This document shows, in pieces, positions 11,079 through 20,860 of a stretch of 64,000 bases of DNA. Source of the stretch: Euryodendron excelsum (lineage: Eukaryota > Streptophyta > Magnoliopsida > Ericales > Pentaphylacaceae); the NCBI GenBank assembly GCA_033060915.1, contig CM065394.1, forward strand, positions 11,079,501-11,143,500, read 5' to 3'. The translations under genes were made by a program, and so were the position numbers. The notes below the pieces were generated by a model. The model was given only the letters and a program-made list of their open reading frames with translations. It was not told where the DNA came from and searched no databases. Position 1 is the stretch's first letter, and each line of letters starts with the position of its first letter.

Positions 11079-12863
11079 ATGAGTTTTTTTTATTTTTCGT
11101 TGATTTTGATGTGTAGAACTCCGTTTGAGTCGTGCAAATAGTCGAACTCAATGTCTTGACATGTTTTGAATGCTTTGGTGATGTTGTTTATGCGTTTTGA
11201 TACTTGTTTGATTGAGTTTAGATAATTTTGCATATTTATGTAAAAAGGAATTTCTGCAGAAATTAGGGATTTGCTCCTACAGCCTTGAGTATTGAGTTTT
11301 CTAGCTTGATTTTTGCACCATGTGTCTTAGAAATATGTGTTGAACGGTATGGAATTTCTTGATTTTTTGAAAACTTTTTAAATTTTTAAAAAATAAAAAA
11401 ATGGTTGAAAAATAAGAAAAATTGAGAAATTAATTGAAATATTTGAATTTAACCTTTAGAAAAATATGAGAATATTTTAGTAAATATTTGAAGTCACTTT
11501 GAAAGATTTTTATGAGAATTTTGAAGACCCTTGAATTTTTGAAAAATATCATAGGTGGTTGGAAATTTGAAAATCTTAGGAATGTGCATAGATTGTTTTA
11601 TGTGTATTGGTGCTATTTGATTGTGTAGTGGGGTGCATGATTTGTATATTGTTGCAATGTTTTGGGCGTTGTAGGGACTATTTACAAATTCTATTGAAGT
11701 TTTTTGAAGTTAAGTAGAGAGTTAGAAAATTTTTGAAATGAAATCTTTTTCAAGGAAAAAAATACAAAACCTTTGAGGGTGGGGTCTTTTTGACAGAGAT
11801 GGCCCCAAGAAACTCAGACTTGAAATTTTCAAAATAAAGAAAAAGTTAGAAATTTTGAAATGAATAACTTTTTAAAGGAAAAAGATTTAAAAACCTTTTG
11901 AATGTGAGGCCTTTTTTACAGAGAAGGCCCCGAGAAACTCGGGTGAAAATTTTTGAAAAGTTGAAAATTTTGAAATGAAATCTTTTTGAAGAAAAAATAG
12001 GTAAAATCTCTGAATGTGGGACCTTTTTGGTAGAGAAGGCCCCAAGAAACTTAGGGGGGGCTAGAATAAAACTATCAAAAGGAAAACTTGAAAAAAAAAT
12101 TGAAAATGGAGTTTTGAATGAAAACTTTTGAGGGAAATACTTAGAAATTTTTAAAAATGGATTTTGAATTTGGAAAACTTAGAAATTGATAAAAATTTTG
12201 GAAGAAAGAATTTTTGAGGATTGAAACCTTGAGAATTTTTGAGAATTGATTTGAACAAGACTTTTTGAAGGAAAAAGTTTTTAGAAAACCTTGACACTTG
12301 ATTGGAATGGAAATCTTTGAAGGAGAGGCTTAGAAAAGTTTGAGATGGATTTTGATTAAAACTTTTGAGATTGATTTTGAAAATGAACATTTGATTTTAA
12401 AATAATTTTGGAAAGGGAAGGTTAAAAGACCTAGAAATTGATTTGGAGATACACTTTTAGAAGGAAAAAGCTTAGAAAATATTTTGATTTGAAACTTGGA
12501 CAAAGCGTGTAGAAAATTTGTTTTGATTTTAAATTGTGAATATTTGAAGGCAAAAATGTTTAGGAAATTCATTTTGATTTGAAACTTAAACCTTTTTAAG
12601 ACAAAATGTGTAGAAAATTCATTTTGACTCGGAGCTTGAATTTTTTGAAGACAAAATGACTAGAAAATTTATTTTGACTCGAATCTTAAATTTTTGAAGA
12701 CAAAATGTGTAGAAAATTCATTTTGACTCAAAACTTGAATTTTTGAAGACAAAATGTATAGAAAACTTGAAAAAAAAAATTTGTCCTTTTTTTTTATATA
12801 CCTCTTGTTTTCTGAACTGTATTTACCATATATTGACATCCTTAACTTGATTTAGCTTTCAAG
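11079..12863 (+). other. Putative 5'-UTR intron of the antisense PMD gene in C', with tandem repeats
   Basis: The donor position reads AG|ATGAGT (GT mutated to AT); the B copy still has AAAAA|GTGAGT at the homologous place. The acceptor is TTTCAAG at 12863, immediately before the ATG. The intron is AT-rich, about 1.8 kb here against 0.87 kb in B. Part of the difference is tandem amplification: three units of about 120 bp marked by CAGAGA-GGCCCC-AGAAACT (near 11800, 11925 and 12040), and five units of about 52-58 bp marked by AAAATGTGTAGAAAATTCAT (12545-12775). Confidence 0.5.
12545..12775. repeat. Tandem repeat, about 52-58 bp unit, five copies
   Basis: Successive units share GACAAAATG-GTAGAAAATTCAT-TTGACTCGAA-CTTGAATTTTTGAA with few substitutions. 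They lie inside the putative 5'-UTR intron of the PMD gene of C'. Confidence 0.75.
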
Positions 12864-13486
12864 ATGGCTGAAGCAGGGATGGCAGTTCAGAGAGGAGATG
12901 CCGGTCTGGGAAAGGAGCTGATATGGATTCCACTAGTAATTCCCGCCATTCTAGAGGTAGTCACAGATCAGTTGGTCGGGCATTTCTAGTCAGAGCGGGA
13001 AGGGGAGTATGCCCCCAGTCGAGCTAGTTTTTGAGGGGAAGATGAATGCCGAAGAGGAGGCACTGAACCTTGGAGATCGCACGACCAATTACGGGAGATC
13101 TTCTTCCAAACACATGCAGACAGACGCTGATTTGGGGGATCTGGAGATACCGGACATTTCTCCATTGGGTGATCTTGCTTATCACCCGAGTGTATATTCT
13201 CGACAGCATCTACCTCCTCCCTGAGTTCATACATCCTTCAGAGGAGCCGTCCATCAGGCTTTCAATACTATGCTATGGGCCGCTCCGTTTTATCGTGCCT
13301 TCTTGGCGGAGATTGGGTTCGAAGCATTTATAGGATTGCAGGCTAACCGCCTAAACCGACATCTGATGCTAGCATTGGTCGAGAGATTGTTCGGCGAGAC
13401 GGGTACCTTCCACTTTGTGGGTTTCGAGCTGCGTCCTACTCCGTTGGATTGGGCCATTATTACAGGACTTTCTTATATCAGCCATC
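12864..13486 (+). pseudogene. Antisense PMD-like gene of C', 5' part (split by element A)
   Basis: The start ATG at 12864 follows the TTTCAAG acceptor. A frame change before 13009 and several stops break it, but the coding order is clear. A basic or polar N-terminus is followed by LGDLEIPDISPLGDLAYHPS (from about 13120), F-AEIGFEAFIGLQANRLNRH (about 13305-13365), and TFHFVGFELRPTPLDWAIIT (about 13406-13465). The last stretch corresponds to the plant mobile domain hallmark TFHLPFGEMT-TL-DVA-LTGL. Element A inserted right after GLSYISH. The rest resumes at 51142. It is homologous to 32169-30325 (minus) in B, in the same position and orientation relative to its host element, so it belongs to the retroelement and is not a host gene. 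Cellular PMD proteins (MAIN, MAIL1 in Arabidopsis) act in silencing and meristem maintenance; any role here is inference. Confidence 0.78.
13482..13486. repeat. Target-site duplication of element A, left copy
   Basis: CCATC immediately before the TGTAAGCA start of the 5' LTR. It is repeated exactly at 51137-51141, directly after the 3' LTR end. Confidence 0.93.
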
Positions 13487-13640
13487 TGTAAGCACCCTAT
13501 TTTTGCCCGCTCGGCAATCTCCGGCCCGACTGGGCTCACTTTCACACATCACATGCATATTCAGACTCTAACCCAATTTCTAAACTCCAATTTAGTCTAC
13601 TAGTTGCTTCCTGAGCTCGCAGAGCCCACTTGAAGTGGAA

Positions 13641-14100
13641 TGACCATTTTGCCCCTAGGTATCCGAATGCCCCAGGAACCACACCGGCTCTAGGTATCAA
13701 ACCGATAACCTCCCAAGAATGTTTCTTATAGTATTTCCGACCTTTCCGCATCATTCTGAGTCAATACCGGCAAACCCGATGTAAAATGACCGTTTTGCCC
13801 CTAATGGTCCGGTCGCCTTTTCCAGCCACACCGACTCTGGGTATCAAACCGGTAACCTTTGGGAACATTCTAAATAATGTTTCCAAACCTTGAGTCTTTT
13901 TTTTTAGATATTTTGAATTTGTCCCAGCAGCTTTCTAGCCCAGTTGACCGTTTTGCCCCTATTGGCCCGGTCAACCCTTCTAACAAATCTTGTTGTCATT
14001 TTTCAAGTACTTTGCCCCTGAGACATTATTCTAAGGGTTCCTATCCCTTTCTGCCTCTCCGGGTCAATCCCGGCCCCTTCAATTCATCCCCGGACCTTCC
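13641..14100 (+). repeat. U3 tandem repeats of about 150 bp in A 5' LTR
   Basis: Three units begin at 13641, 13787 and 13944 with TGACC(A/G)TTTTGCCCCTA, and units share GG-TATCAAACCGGTAACC and GGAACATTC-type stretches. B and E carry four such units; A, D and F carry three. The copy-number difference is therefore a subfamily trait. Confidence 0.8.
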
Positions 14101-14252
14101 GGAGTCACTCCTAGTAAAGCCAAGCTAAAAGTTACATGGTAGTCACTAGTATAGGCGCCCAAATCGTCTAAAGATACGTTACTTGCCGACCTTAAACATT
14201 TCCTAAATGGTTGTGGCACCAAGCCAAAAAATGGCCTAGCGCCACTCCTAGT

Positions 14253-14335
14253 GGCGCCACTCCTAGTGGCGCCAGTGTAATTTTTGGCCTGGCCCCACTT
14301 CAACAGGCGCCAGTGCATTCCTTTCTCTATAAATA
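14253..14335 (+). promoter_or_regulatory. LTR core promoter of A: palindrome plus TATA box
   Basis: A perfect inverted repeat (arms GGCGCCACT and AGTGGCGCC, three-base spacer CCT) spans 14253-14273, with a further half-copy just upstream. TATAAATA lies at 14328-14335, 55 bases after the palindrome. The B 5' LTR has exactly the same spacing (22201 to 22256). A spaced palindrome next to a TATA box is typical of a transcription-factor binding site; which factor is unknown. Confidence 0.7.
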
Positions 14336-14656
14336 CAAAGCCTCCTCCAGCGTGAGAGAGGTCCACAAACTCAGTCAGAAAATTCTAATATTTGATATAC
14401 AGAGCTCGTAGCCTCCCTAAACCCTAGCCTCTCTAGGTTTTCCAAACCCTAGCCACCGTACCCCAAACCCTGGCCTTCTATATACTCATACACACTCCTA
14501 TATACTTATACACTAGCCTCCAACCCTCCATTGAAGGCTTGGATTGCTGCAACTACAAGCTTTGAAGATCAAAGACAAGCCTTCGAAGACTGAAGTGAAG
14601 AGAAGATCGAAAAAAAGCAAGGCGCGCAAAGCCAAGCGAAATAAACAAGACATACG
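14336..14656 (+). other. ATG-free leader (putative exon 1) in A 5' LTR, ending in a donor-like site
   Basis: About 320 bases after the TATA box contain no ATG in this copy. They hold several AAACCCTA (telo-box-like) motifs, at 14419, 14443 and 14464 approximately. The segment ends at CATACG|GTAGGT (GT at 14657-14658); relatives have ACAAG|GTAGGC. ATG triplets and long pyrimidine runs begin only after this point. I infer a non-coding first exon spliced to gag. Confidence 0.5.
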
Positions 14657-15229
14657 GTAGGTTTTCTCTTTAAGTTTTTGCACTTTTCCCTCTCTCTTCT
14701 CCCTCCTAACCCACTTAGGTTTTCTCTATTTTAATCCCCCATCTTCTTCCCTCCTTTTTTTGCATGCTTGAAACAAGGGGATTCCCGGTTCATGTGTAGG
14801 ATTAGACTATTGGAGGGTCACCGTGTCGGGGGCTTTCTTTTAGTCTAACCGAAGACCACGTGGGTTCAACCCCCTTAATTATGTGGTGAAGCCTTAACCT
14901 TGTATGTTCACGATCCCTATTTGCATTGTGCATATCATTATCTTGCATTCTTCCAAAAATCATTTTCAAACTCGTTTTCAAAGCTTGCATTTAACTTGTT
15001 CTCAAAATTGCATTAAAATCTTTTTTTTCAAAACTTGTTTTCAAAATCACAATCCTAGGGTGATTCTAGCCTTTCCATGGCTAGGATTGCTTTAGGAAAG
15101 TGTTACATTTAAAGTGACCGATATGGTATATATTTTCAACTCCTTGTTGTTTTCAAAACCACTTTCTTAAAGTGGTTCTAACCTTCTTATAGTTAGAATC
15201 GCTTTAGGAAAGTGAGACGTTTTTATACT

Positions 15230-16640
15230 TCCCAAAAAAATCTCTTTGCAAAAGTCTCTCTTTCTAAAACCCTCTTTTTCAACATGCTTTCTATAAGCTC
15301 TTCTTTCAGAAATTGTTTTTTAAAAACTTCCTCTAAAAATCTATTTTCAAAACTCCTTTTTAAACTTATTTCTAAAACACTCTTCACAAAATCCACTTTC
15401 TAAAAATGCTCCTTAAATCTCTTTCCTAAAAACTCTTTCCCACAATCTCCTTCTTAAAATCTTTTCAAAAACTCTCTCTTCAAAACTCACCTTCTAGAAA
15501 TTCCTTGCTAGGATTTCCTTCCCAAAACCTCCTTTCCAAAAACTCACTTTCCAAAAATCCATTTTCATAGAGTCCAAGTTAAGCCTTAGAGCCAATAATT
15601 AGGAAACCCTAATTTTTTCTCCCAAAAATATGATTTTCAATCTTACCTTAAAACCTAGGTTTCCAAAACCTCTTGTTTTCTACATCAAAACTATACATAT
15701 TTCCAAAAACTATTTTCCACGTCAAAACTATAGTCTTTCAAATCTACGGTTTCTAAAACTTCCTTTTCCAAATCCTTGTCAAATCAAATCTTCCCTTTAA
15801 GAAGTCAAATCCAATCTTCTCGTTTAGGAAACTAGATCCAATCCTCCATTTTTGGAAACAAAATTTAAACACTTCTTCTTAGAAACAAAATCAAAATCTT
15901 TCTTAATTCAACTCCTTCCTAATCTTCTACTTTCCTAAATCTTAAGTTTCCAAAACTTGAACATAAAAATCTTTCCTAAATTTTAAAACCCAAAATCCAA
16001 ATCTTTCCTAATTCAACCCTTTTCCAATTCTACCCCTTTTCAAATCTTAACTTTCCAAATCTAAGTTTTCAAAACTTTCTTAAACTCAAACCTTTCCTAA
16101 TCTCAAGATTTTCTAAAACTCAAACTCTAAAACTTTTTAACTCTTAAACTTTCTAAATTTCAAATCTTTCTAAATCCAAAGCATTCTAAATTCAAAATTT
16201 CTTAAGTTAAATCTTTCTAAACTTCCAAAATTTCTAAATTTAAAACTTTCTTATTTTCAAAACTTCTTTATTTCAAAACATTCCAAATTCAAACTTTCCT
16301 GATTTCGAAAACTTTCTAAATTCGAAACTTTCTTAAGTCAAAACTTTCCTAAATCGAAATTTTCCTAAAGTGAAACCTTTCCTTTTTCGAAACCTTTCCT
16401 ATTTCAAAACCTTTCTTAAAATAAAACTTTCTTAATTCAAAACTTTTTTAAGTTGAAATTTTCCGAATTTGAAACTTTCCTAAAATGACACTTTCCTAAA
16501 ACGGAACTTTCCTAATTCGAACCCTTCCTAAATCCAAGCTTCCCTAATCTTTCTAGTCCAATATTCGAGTCAATTCTTTTCAAAAATCTTTTCAAGTCAA
16601 GTTCAATCTTTCTTTTCTAAGTTCCTAACTCTAGGTTTCC
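15230..16640 (+). repeat. Long degenerate CT/A-rich tract in the LTR (U5)
   Basis: About 1.4 kb of loosely tandem 10-16 bp words such as AAACTTTCCTAA, AAATCTTTCC and TTCAAAACTTTC, with almost no G. The same tract recurs in all LTRs of the window (for example 23170-24660, 39480-40990, 48840-50280), in reverse in C'. Each copy differs in word number and order. It looks like an expanded minisatellite-like sequence; its U-rich RNA would suit a plant intron. Confidence 0.7.
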
Positions 16641-16767
16641 TAAAACCAAGTCTTTCAAAACCAATCTTTTTCAATTCGTCCAATGAAAGTCCAAATTTTC
16701 TATTCTTCCAATTCAAATTTGAATTCCAACTCCAACTCTTCTCCAAATCAACTCTTCTATTTTCAAT

Positions 16768-16842
16768 CCGACTCTTGTCCGAACTACGACTGACCTGATT
16801 CCTCCAAAAGGATACGTAGGCAACCCTCATGGGTGCGGTCAC
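16768..16842 (+). other. Conserved LTR module with GATACGTAGGCAACC
   Basis: The stretch from CCGACTCTTGTCCGAACTACG to CTCATGGGTGCGGTCAC is nearly unchanged among all LTRs (also about 24718-24790, 41005-41080, 42878-42950, 50328-50400, 57898-57968, 63280-63352, and reversed at 6548-6625), although the flanks are degenerate. An ATACGTAGGCA motif in LTRs of Tat/Ogre elements is familiar from other plants (recollection, not checked here). It probably marks a constrained RNA or DNA element near the 3' end of the transcript. Confidence 0.65.
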
Positions 16843-17576
16843 TACATTTTTCAAATTTTTATTTCCACAATCTTTTTCAAATCTCCAATTCTACAATCTT
16901 CTTTAAGTTTTCAATTCCATAATCTATTTTACTAATTCCAAAAATTTATTTCTAAATCTCCATTTTCAATCTCTAAAACTTTTCAATTTCAAATCTATTT
17001 TTTCAAATTTTTTTCCAAATCTATTTTCAAATCAAATCTTCCTCTTGCATTTGCATATCATGCATCATGTCTTTTTAAACATTCTTTTTTCAAAGTGAAT
17101 AGGATTGGACAGTTTGTTAGTTTAAGACTCTCATAGGTGAATCTAGGGTAAATAGACATGTAGGTATTGCAAGGGCGGGGTAGGGTGATGGCTTAGTGCG
17201 TCTTCCCTACACGTAACCAACCTCCGAACATAGATCACTATTTTCAAAAGACCAAAATGAATTATTTTTCTAAAAAGGGCTTGAGATTTTCTAAAGGTTG
17301 CTAAATAACCTGTTTTCTTAAAAACCCTCTCTTGAGGAGATGTTTTCAAAATCATTTTTCAAAACCCTAAGTGTAGTTTTCGGATTATGCTTAGTTTTTA
17401 GGTGACCTAACTCACCTTAATCAAGTTAGGTGGCGACTCCAAATGCTTTCCAAAAGCCCTTAATTCAAACCTAGTAGCACTCATTCTTCTAGGAGGGTGA
17501 GTTCTAACGAGAGAGTACAGTATTTTTTTCACTTGTGTGTGTATTCCTCGAGTGTGAAAAATCTGGGCGCGACAGC

Positions 17577-17595
17577 TGGCGACTCCACTGGGGAC
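17577..17595 (+). other. Primer-binding site of element A
   Basis: TGGCGACTCCACTGGGGAC starts two bases after the 5' LTR. Its complement ends in GAGTCGCCA, the form of a tRNA 3' end with CCA added. Ogre-type elements use tRNA-Arg with this pattern (family knowledge). Confidence 0.85.
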
Positions 17596-19556
17596 ACTTA
17601 GAGGGTTAGACCGTAGTCATGTTCCTTTATCCTTCACCCATGTAGAGTCTTCAATTAACTTGTTCAATCCTATTCACTTTAAATTTTCAAAATCAAATTT
17701 TCAAAATTGTTTTCAAAAAAAAAAAAATGCATGCATATTATCTTGTATTATGTTTGCCATCCACATACTAACTCTTGCATCTTTGTTTTGTAGGTGTGCT
17801 TCATGTTTAAATTTTATTAACTGTCATGCATTAAATGTGATGAACACGATGAATGAGAGTTGTTGGGCTCTTTCCTCCACTTTTGAAAATCACACACACA
17901 CTGCACGTGCACTTGCATTCTGCATACTTGCATTATTACCCTGATATGTCCTTTCTAGTTAGAAAGGGGGAACGGTATATTGGTTGTGGGCAATATGCTA
18001 TGTCAGTTTCTTCGCCGATAGCCTCTGGATGGTTCCCTCACTCGGATCACCAATCGATCATGGCACCACCTCGGGGAGTGGCCCTAGGTTTGAAGATCCG
18101 AGGACCGAGCCTTTTTAGGACGCATTAGTTAACCGTCAACCTCATACTCATATAGACACCATGCATAGCCGAACCTCTGCCGGATTTAAGACACGCACAC
18201 CGTTTTCCAAAACCATGGAGGAAAGGGCAACTGCTCTTACTTTCATTTATACCTGCTTATTTCTGTTGTTATAATGACTGTTTTCTTACTGTTATAATGA
18301 TTGTCTAACTACTCATGCATGCACATTTACCTTACTCTTGTATTTTCTCTCCTTATACTCTTTGCATATCCATGTTCATGCATTTCATATCCCATGTCAA
18401 GACAAGAGTTCCAAGTAACTCAAGTCACTACATTCTCATGCATATGATCAACCCGTAGAGAGTGACACCAAGGTCAGTCTCCCTTGCATTAAACCTACAT
18501 AAATCCTAAGGGTTCCCACGTAACCCTAAAGAATCATTGCATGCATTCTTAAGTCATCTCATAAGAGGGGCCCCAATCCCTTTATGCTCATAGAGATAGG
18601 ATTGCCATAAAGACAAGAGGCAATTGATCAACAAGGTCTCTCAGCGACCTCCCTGACATCAAATCCAATAAAGGCAGATCCGAAGACTCAAGAGTAGTTT
18701 AGGTTTTTCCTTTGTAAAACTAGATAGGTGGAAGTCCAAAGGAAAATGTTCCCCCTTCCCCCTATTGAAATGTATTTCAATTCTTTTGTATCTTAAACCC
18801 AAAATTCAATGTGCTTCTTTACTTTTGCGAATGAATGCATGGATGGCTGATGGTTCCCACTTGACGGTAAGGTATCTGCATACAAAGGCAAATCCCCTAT
18901 CTCCAAAAGTGAGCCAATACATCATGCTTAATCTCCCTCTCAAGCAGGGGCACCCCTAGGACATGCATTACATAAAAATTTTCAAATCAAGGCACTGACT
19001 TCCCTTTTGTTTTTTGTCTTCTATCCTCCCCTTCCTCATCTCTAAGTACTAAGAGAACCGAAGACAAAAGCAAGACGAGAAGGGAGTTTCCTAAACCATT
19101 CATTTATTATTATCATATTGCGCACACGTTCACTTCTATTATGCTCATGCATTCATATCTGTTCTAAGACAAAAGTTCCAAGAAACTCAAGTCATTTTCA
19201 TGCATTCAATCAACCGTAGAGAGAAAGGAGCAATCCAATCTCATGTTAATCGAACCTACCAAAACTCCTAAGGGTTCTTAAACCCTAAGGATTCATGGCA
19301 TGCATAGAACTATATCTCGAAAGAGGCCCAAATCTCTCTCAGTCCATGAAGGCGGGATTTTCCAAATAAGGAAACATCAACTGGCCTACGTCGAAGCGGT
19401 AGTATATTGCATAATAGGGGCAAAACCCCACCTCCAAAATGGACTTGTCATCACACCTAGATTCCCTCAAAGAAGGAACCTCCATAGGACATGCATCGCA
19501 AAGGACCTCCAACTCCACATGCTGACTGTATTCTATTTTTCTTTTTCTTTTTGTAG
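17596..19556 (+). other. PBS-to-gag leader of element A
   Basis: Untranslated region conserved with B (25600-27029) and C (5565-4079 reversed). It contains a 7-bp-arm hairpin, CTTTCTAGTTAGAAAG at 17951-17966, and the block GGGGAACGGTATATTGG...ATGGCACCACCTCGGGGAG (17968-18080) that is almost identical in B. It ends in a polypyrimidine tract and TTTTTGTAG (19556), an acceptor-like site. The second half is internally duplicated. The open frame at 17853-18128 lies in this conserved block, but frame is not kept between copies, so I treat it as non-coding. Confidence 0.75.
18361..19556 (+). repeat. Imperfect direct duplication of about 0.5-0.6 kb in the leader of A
   Basis: Copy 1 (about 18361-19020) and copy 2 (about 19140-19556) share, in order, AAGACA-AGTTCCAAG-AACTCAAGTCA, CATGCAT..ATCAACCCGTAGAGAG, TAAGGGTTC..ACCCTAA, GAGGG-CCCAATC-CTCT, GGACATGCAT and a pyrimidine-rich end. 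B has a single copy (26400-27029). The duplication is therefore specific to A or its subfamily and duplicates the acceptor-like tract. Confidence 0.75.
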
Positions 19557-20392
19557 GTCAAAGAGCACAACTAAATTCATGGAATCCTTCTAGTACCCCG
19601 ACCAAATTCAAACTCATGGAAGGATGAGTCTAATTGTTAGAAAAGGCCAAACCTACATTAGGGAGCAAGAAGAACTAGTCATCCATCAACAAGACATTTC
19701 CTCCACACCATGCCGCGACGATCACCGTCCCTATAGAAGAGGGCTTCATTGTTTGCAAAGTTTTGTCAAACCCATGCATTACTACAAAAGAATCTTCTAA
19801 CTTCCAAATGCATGCTAAACACTGCAGAAGATCTGTCAGTCCGTCCTCCATTGTTTGGTGATACACTTGGAGCATGAAATACCAAAGAAGTTGACACAGC
19901 TTCAAAACCCTGATAGGGGTTCTCACCAAGTGGTCCACTAAAAAAGGGAGGTTTTTATAAAATTCGTTTATTTTCCTTTCATCTTTCTAGTTCTTGCATA
20001 TCTTCTTTAAATAAACACTGCATGCTATGTAATCATGTTTTTAAATGAAAATAGGTAGTTCTCAGTTTATTCCCTTCGCCTCATACTCTTGTGGACGATT
20101 GTTGCGTTTAGGGATTCTTTCCCATTTGGTAAATGACTTGACTTGAATGATGGGATAGCATGGGCAACCCAGTCAACAGGGGGTTAAAACCTTAGAAAGA
20201 CAAAGAGAGAGTGAGAGACAGGAAGGAGATAGTGTGGAGTTCATTGAAGAGGCAACACTTACGTGATATCTTGGCCAAGCGATGGGCAGCCGAGTACTCA
20301 AAATGTTGAGGAGTCATTGTTCTATTTATCCCAAATAAACAGTACCCTTTGCTCAGCCCACTAGAGCCATACATAATTTCTTGTCAGATAAC
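19557..20392 (+). other. Degenerate gag-slot remnant and start of post-gag spacer of A
   Basis: After the acceptor-like TTTTTGTAG the first ATG (ATGGAATCCTTC) runs into TAG within a few codons. Short open stretches follow (for example EEGFIVCKVLSNPC from about 19728), but no gag motif is visible. From about 20085 the sequence matches the beginning of the post-gag spacer of B (GGGATAGCATG--CAACC). The rest of this spacer resumes at 43742 after nested B. I see no gene. Confidence 0.55.
20388..20392. repeat. Target-site duplication of element B, left copy
   Basis: ATAAC precedes the LTR start and recurs at 43737-43741 after the 3' LTR end. Confidence 0.92.
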
Positions 20393-20571
20393 TGTAAGCA
20401 CTCCATTTTTGACCACTCGGCAATCTACACTTCGTCCAGTTTTGTGTTCAAGTCATTGTGGGCATATTTCAATCTAAATCTAATCCCGTCATTTCATCAC
20501 TTCGCGGGCCTCACCGGGCCCAAATAGAGACAAAATGACCGAAATGCCCTTAAGGGGCATTACCCCTTTCC

Positions 20572-20860
20572 AACTCCAAATCAGGCACGTCTTTCCGAAG
20601 ACGATAAGACCCCTTTCCAATTCCAATCCCTCTCTCAAGACAGTCTGTTCCTCGAGACGGTAAATCCAACTCCAATTAGGCACGTCTTTCGAAAGACGAA
20701 AGACCCCTTTCCAATTCCAGTCCCTCTCTCGAGACAGTTTATTCCTCGAGACGGTAAATCAACTCCAATTAGGCACGTCTTTCCGAAGACGATAAGACCC
20801 CTTTCCAATTCCAATCCCTCTCTCGAGACAGTTTATTCCTCGAGACAGTTTGACACATTT
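20572..20860 (+). repeat. 94-bp tandem repeats in U3 of B 5' LTR (three copies)
   Basis: Units start at 20572, 20668 and 20761. Each contains a short inverted repeat CGTCTTTCCGAAGACG and the palindromic motif CTCGAGAC twice. The 3' LTR has four units (33664, 33760, 33854, 33948), E has two and a part, and D and F have one unamplified unit. Copy number therefore changes quickly between LTRs. Confidence 0.85.

Larger units (their letters stand above)
13487..17574 (+). repeat. 5' LTR of element A (4088 bp)
   Basis: TGTAAGCACCC...GGGCGCGACA, followed after two bases by the PBS. Ordered modules are: U3 repeats with TGACCGTTTTGCCCCTA (13641-14100), palindrome (14253-14273), TATA (14328), leader with AAACCCTAG motifs, GTAGGT donor-like site (14657), GTCGGGGGCTTTC block (about 14826), degenerate AACTTTCCTAAA-type stretch (about 15230-16640), ATACGTAGGCAACC module (16768-16842), AAGGGCGGGGTAGGGTGATGG module (about 17167-17195), and the end module with an internal PBS-like TGGCGACTCC (17431-17440). 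By eye it differs from the 3' LTR at roughly one base in ten where sampled, indicating an old insertion. Confidence 0.93.

Noticed and set aside
12151..12572. Minus-strand Phe/Lys/Ser-rich ORFs
   Set aside because: They arise from low-complexity GAAA/TTTC sequence in the putative PMD intron, with no domain or composition of a real protein.
17853..18128. Small ORF in the leader as a conserved gene
   Set aside because: The homologous stretches in B and C do not keep the same uninterrupted frame. The conservation is at the nucleotide level.
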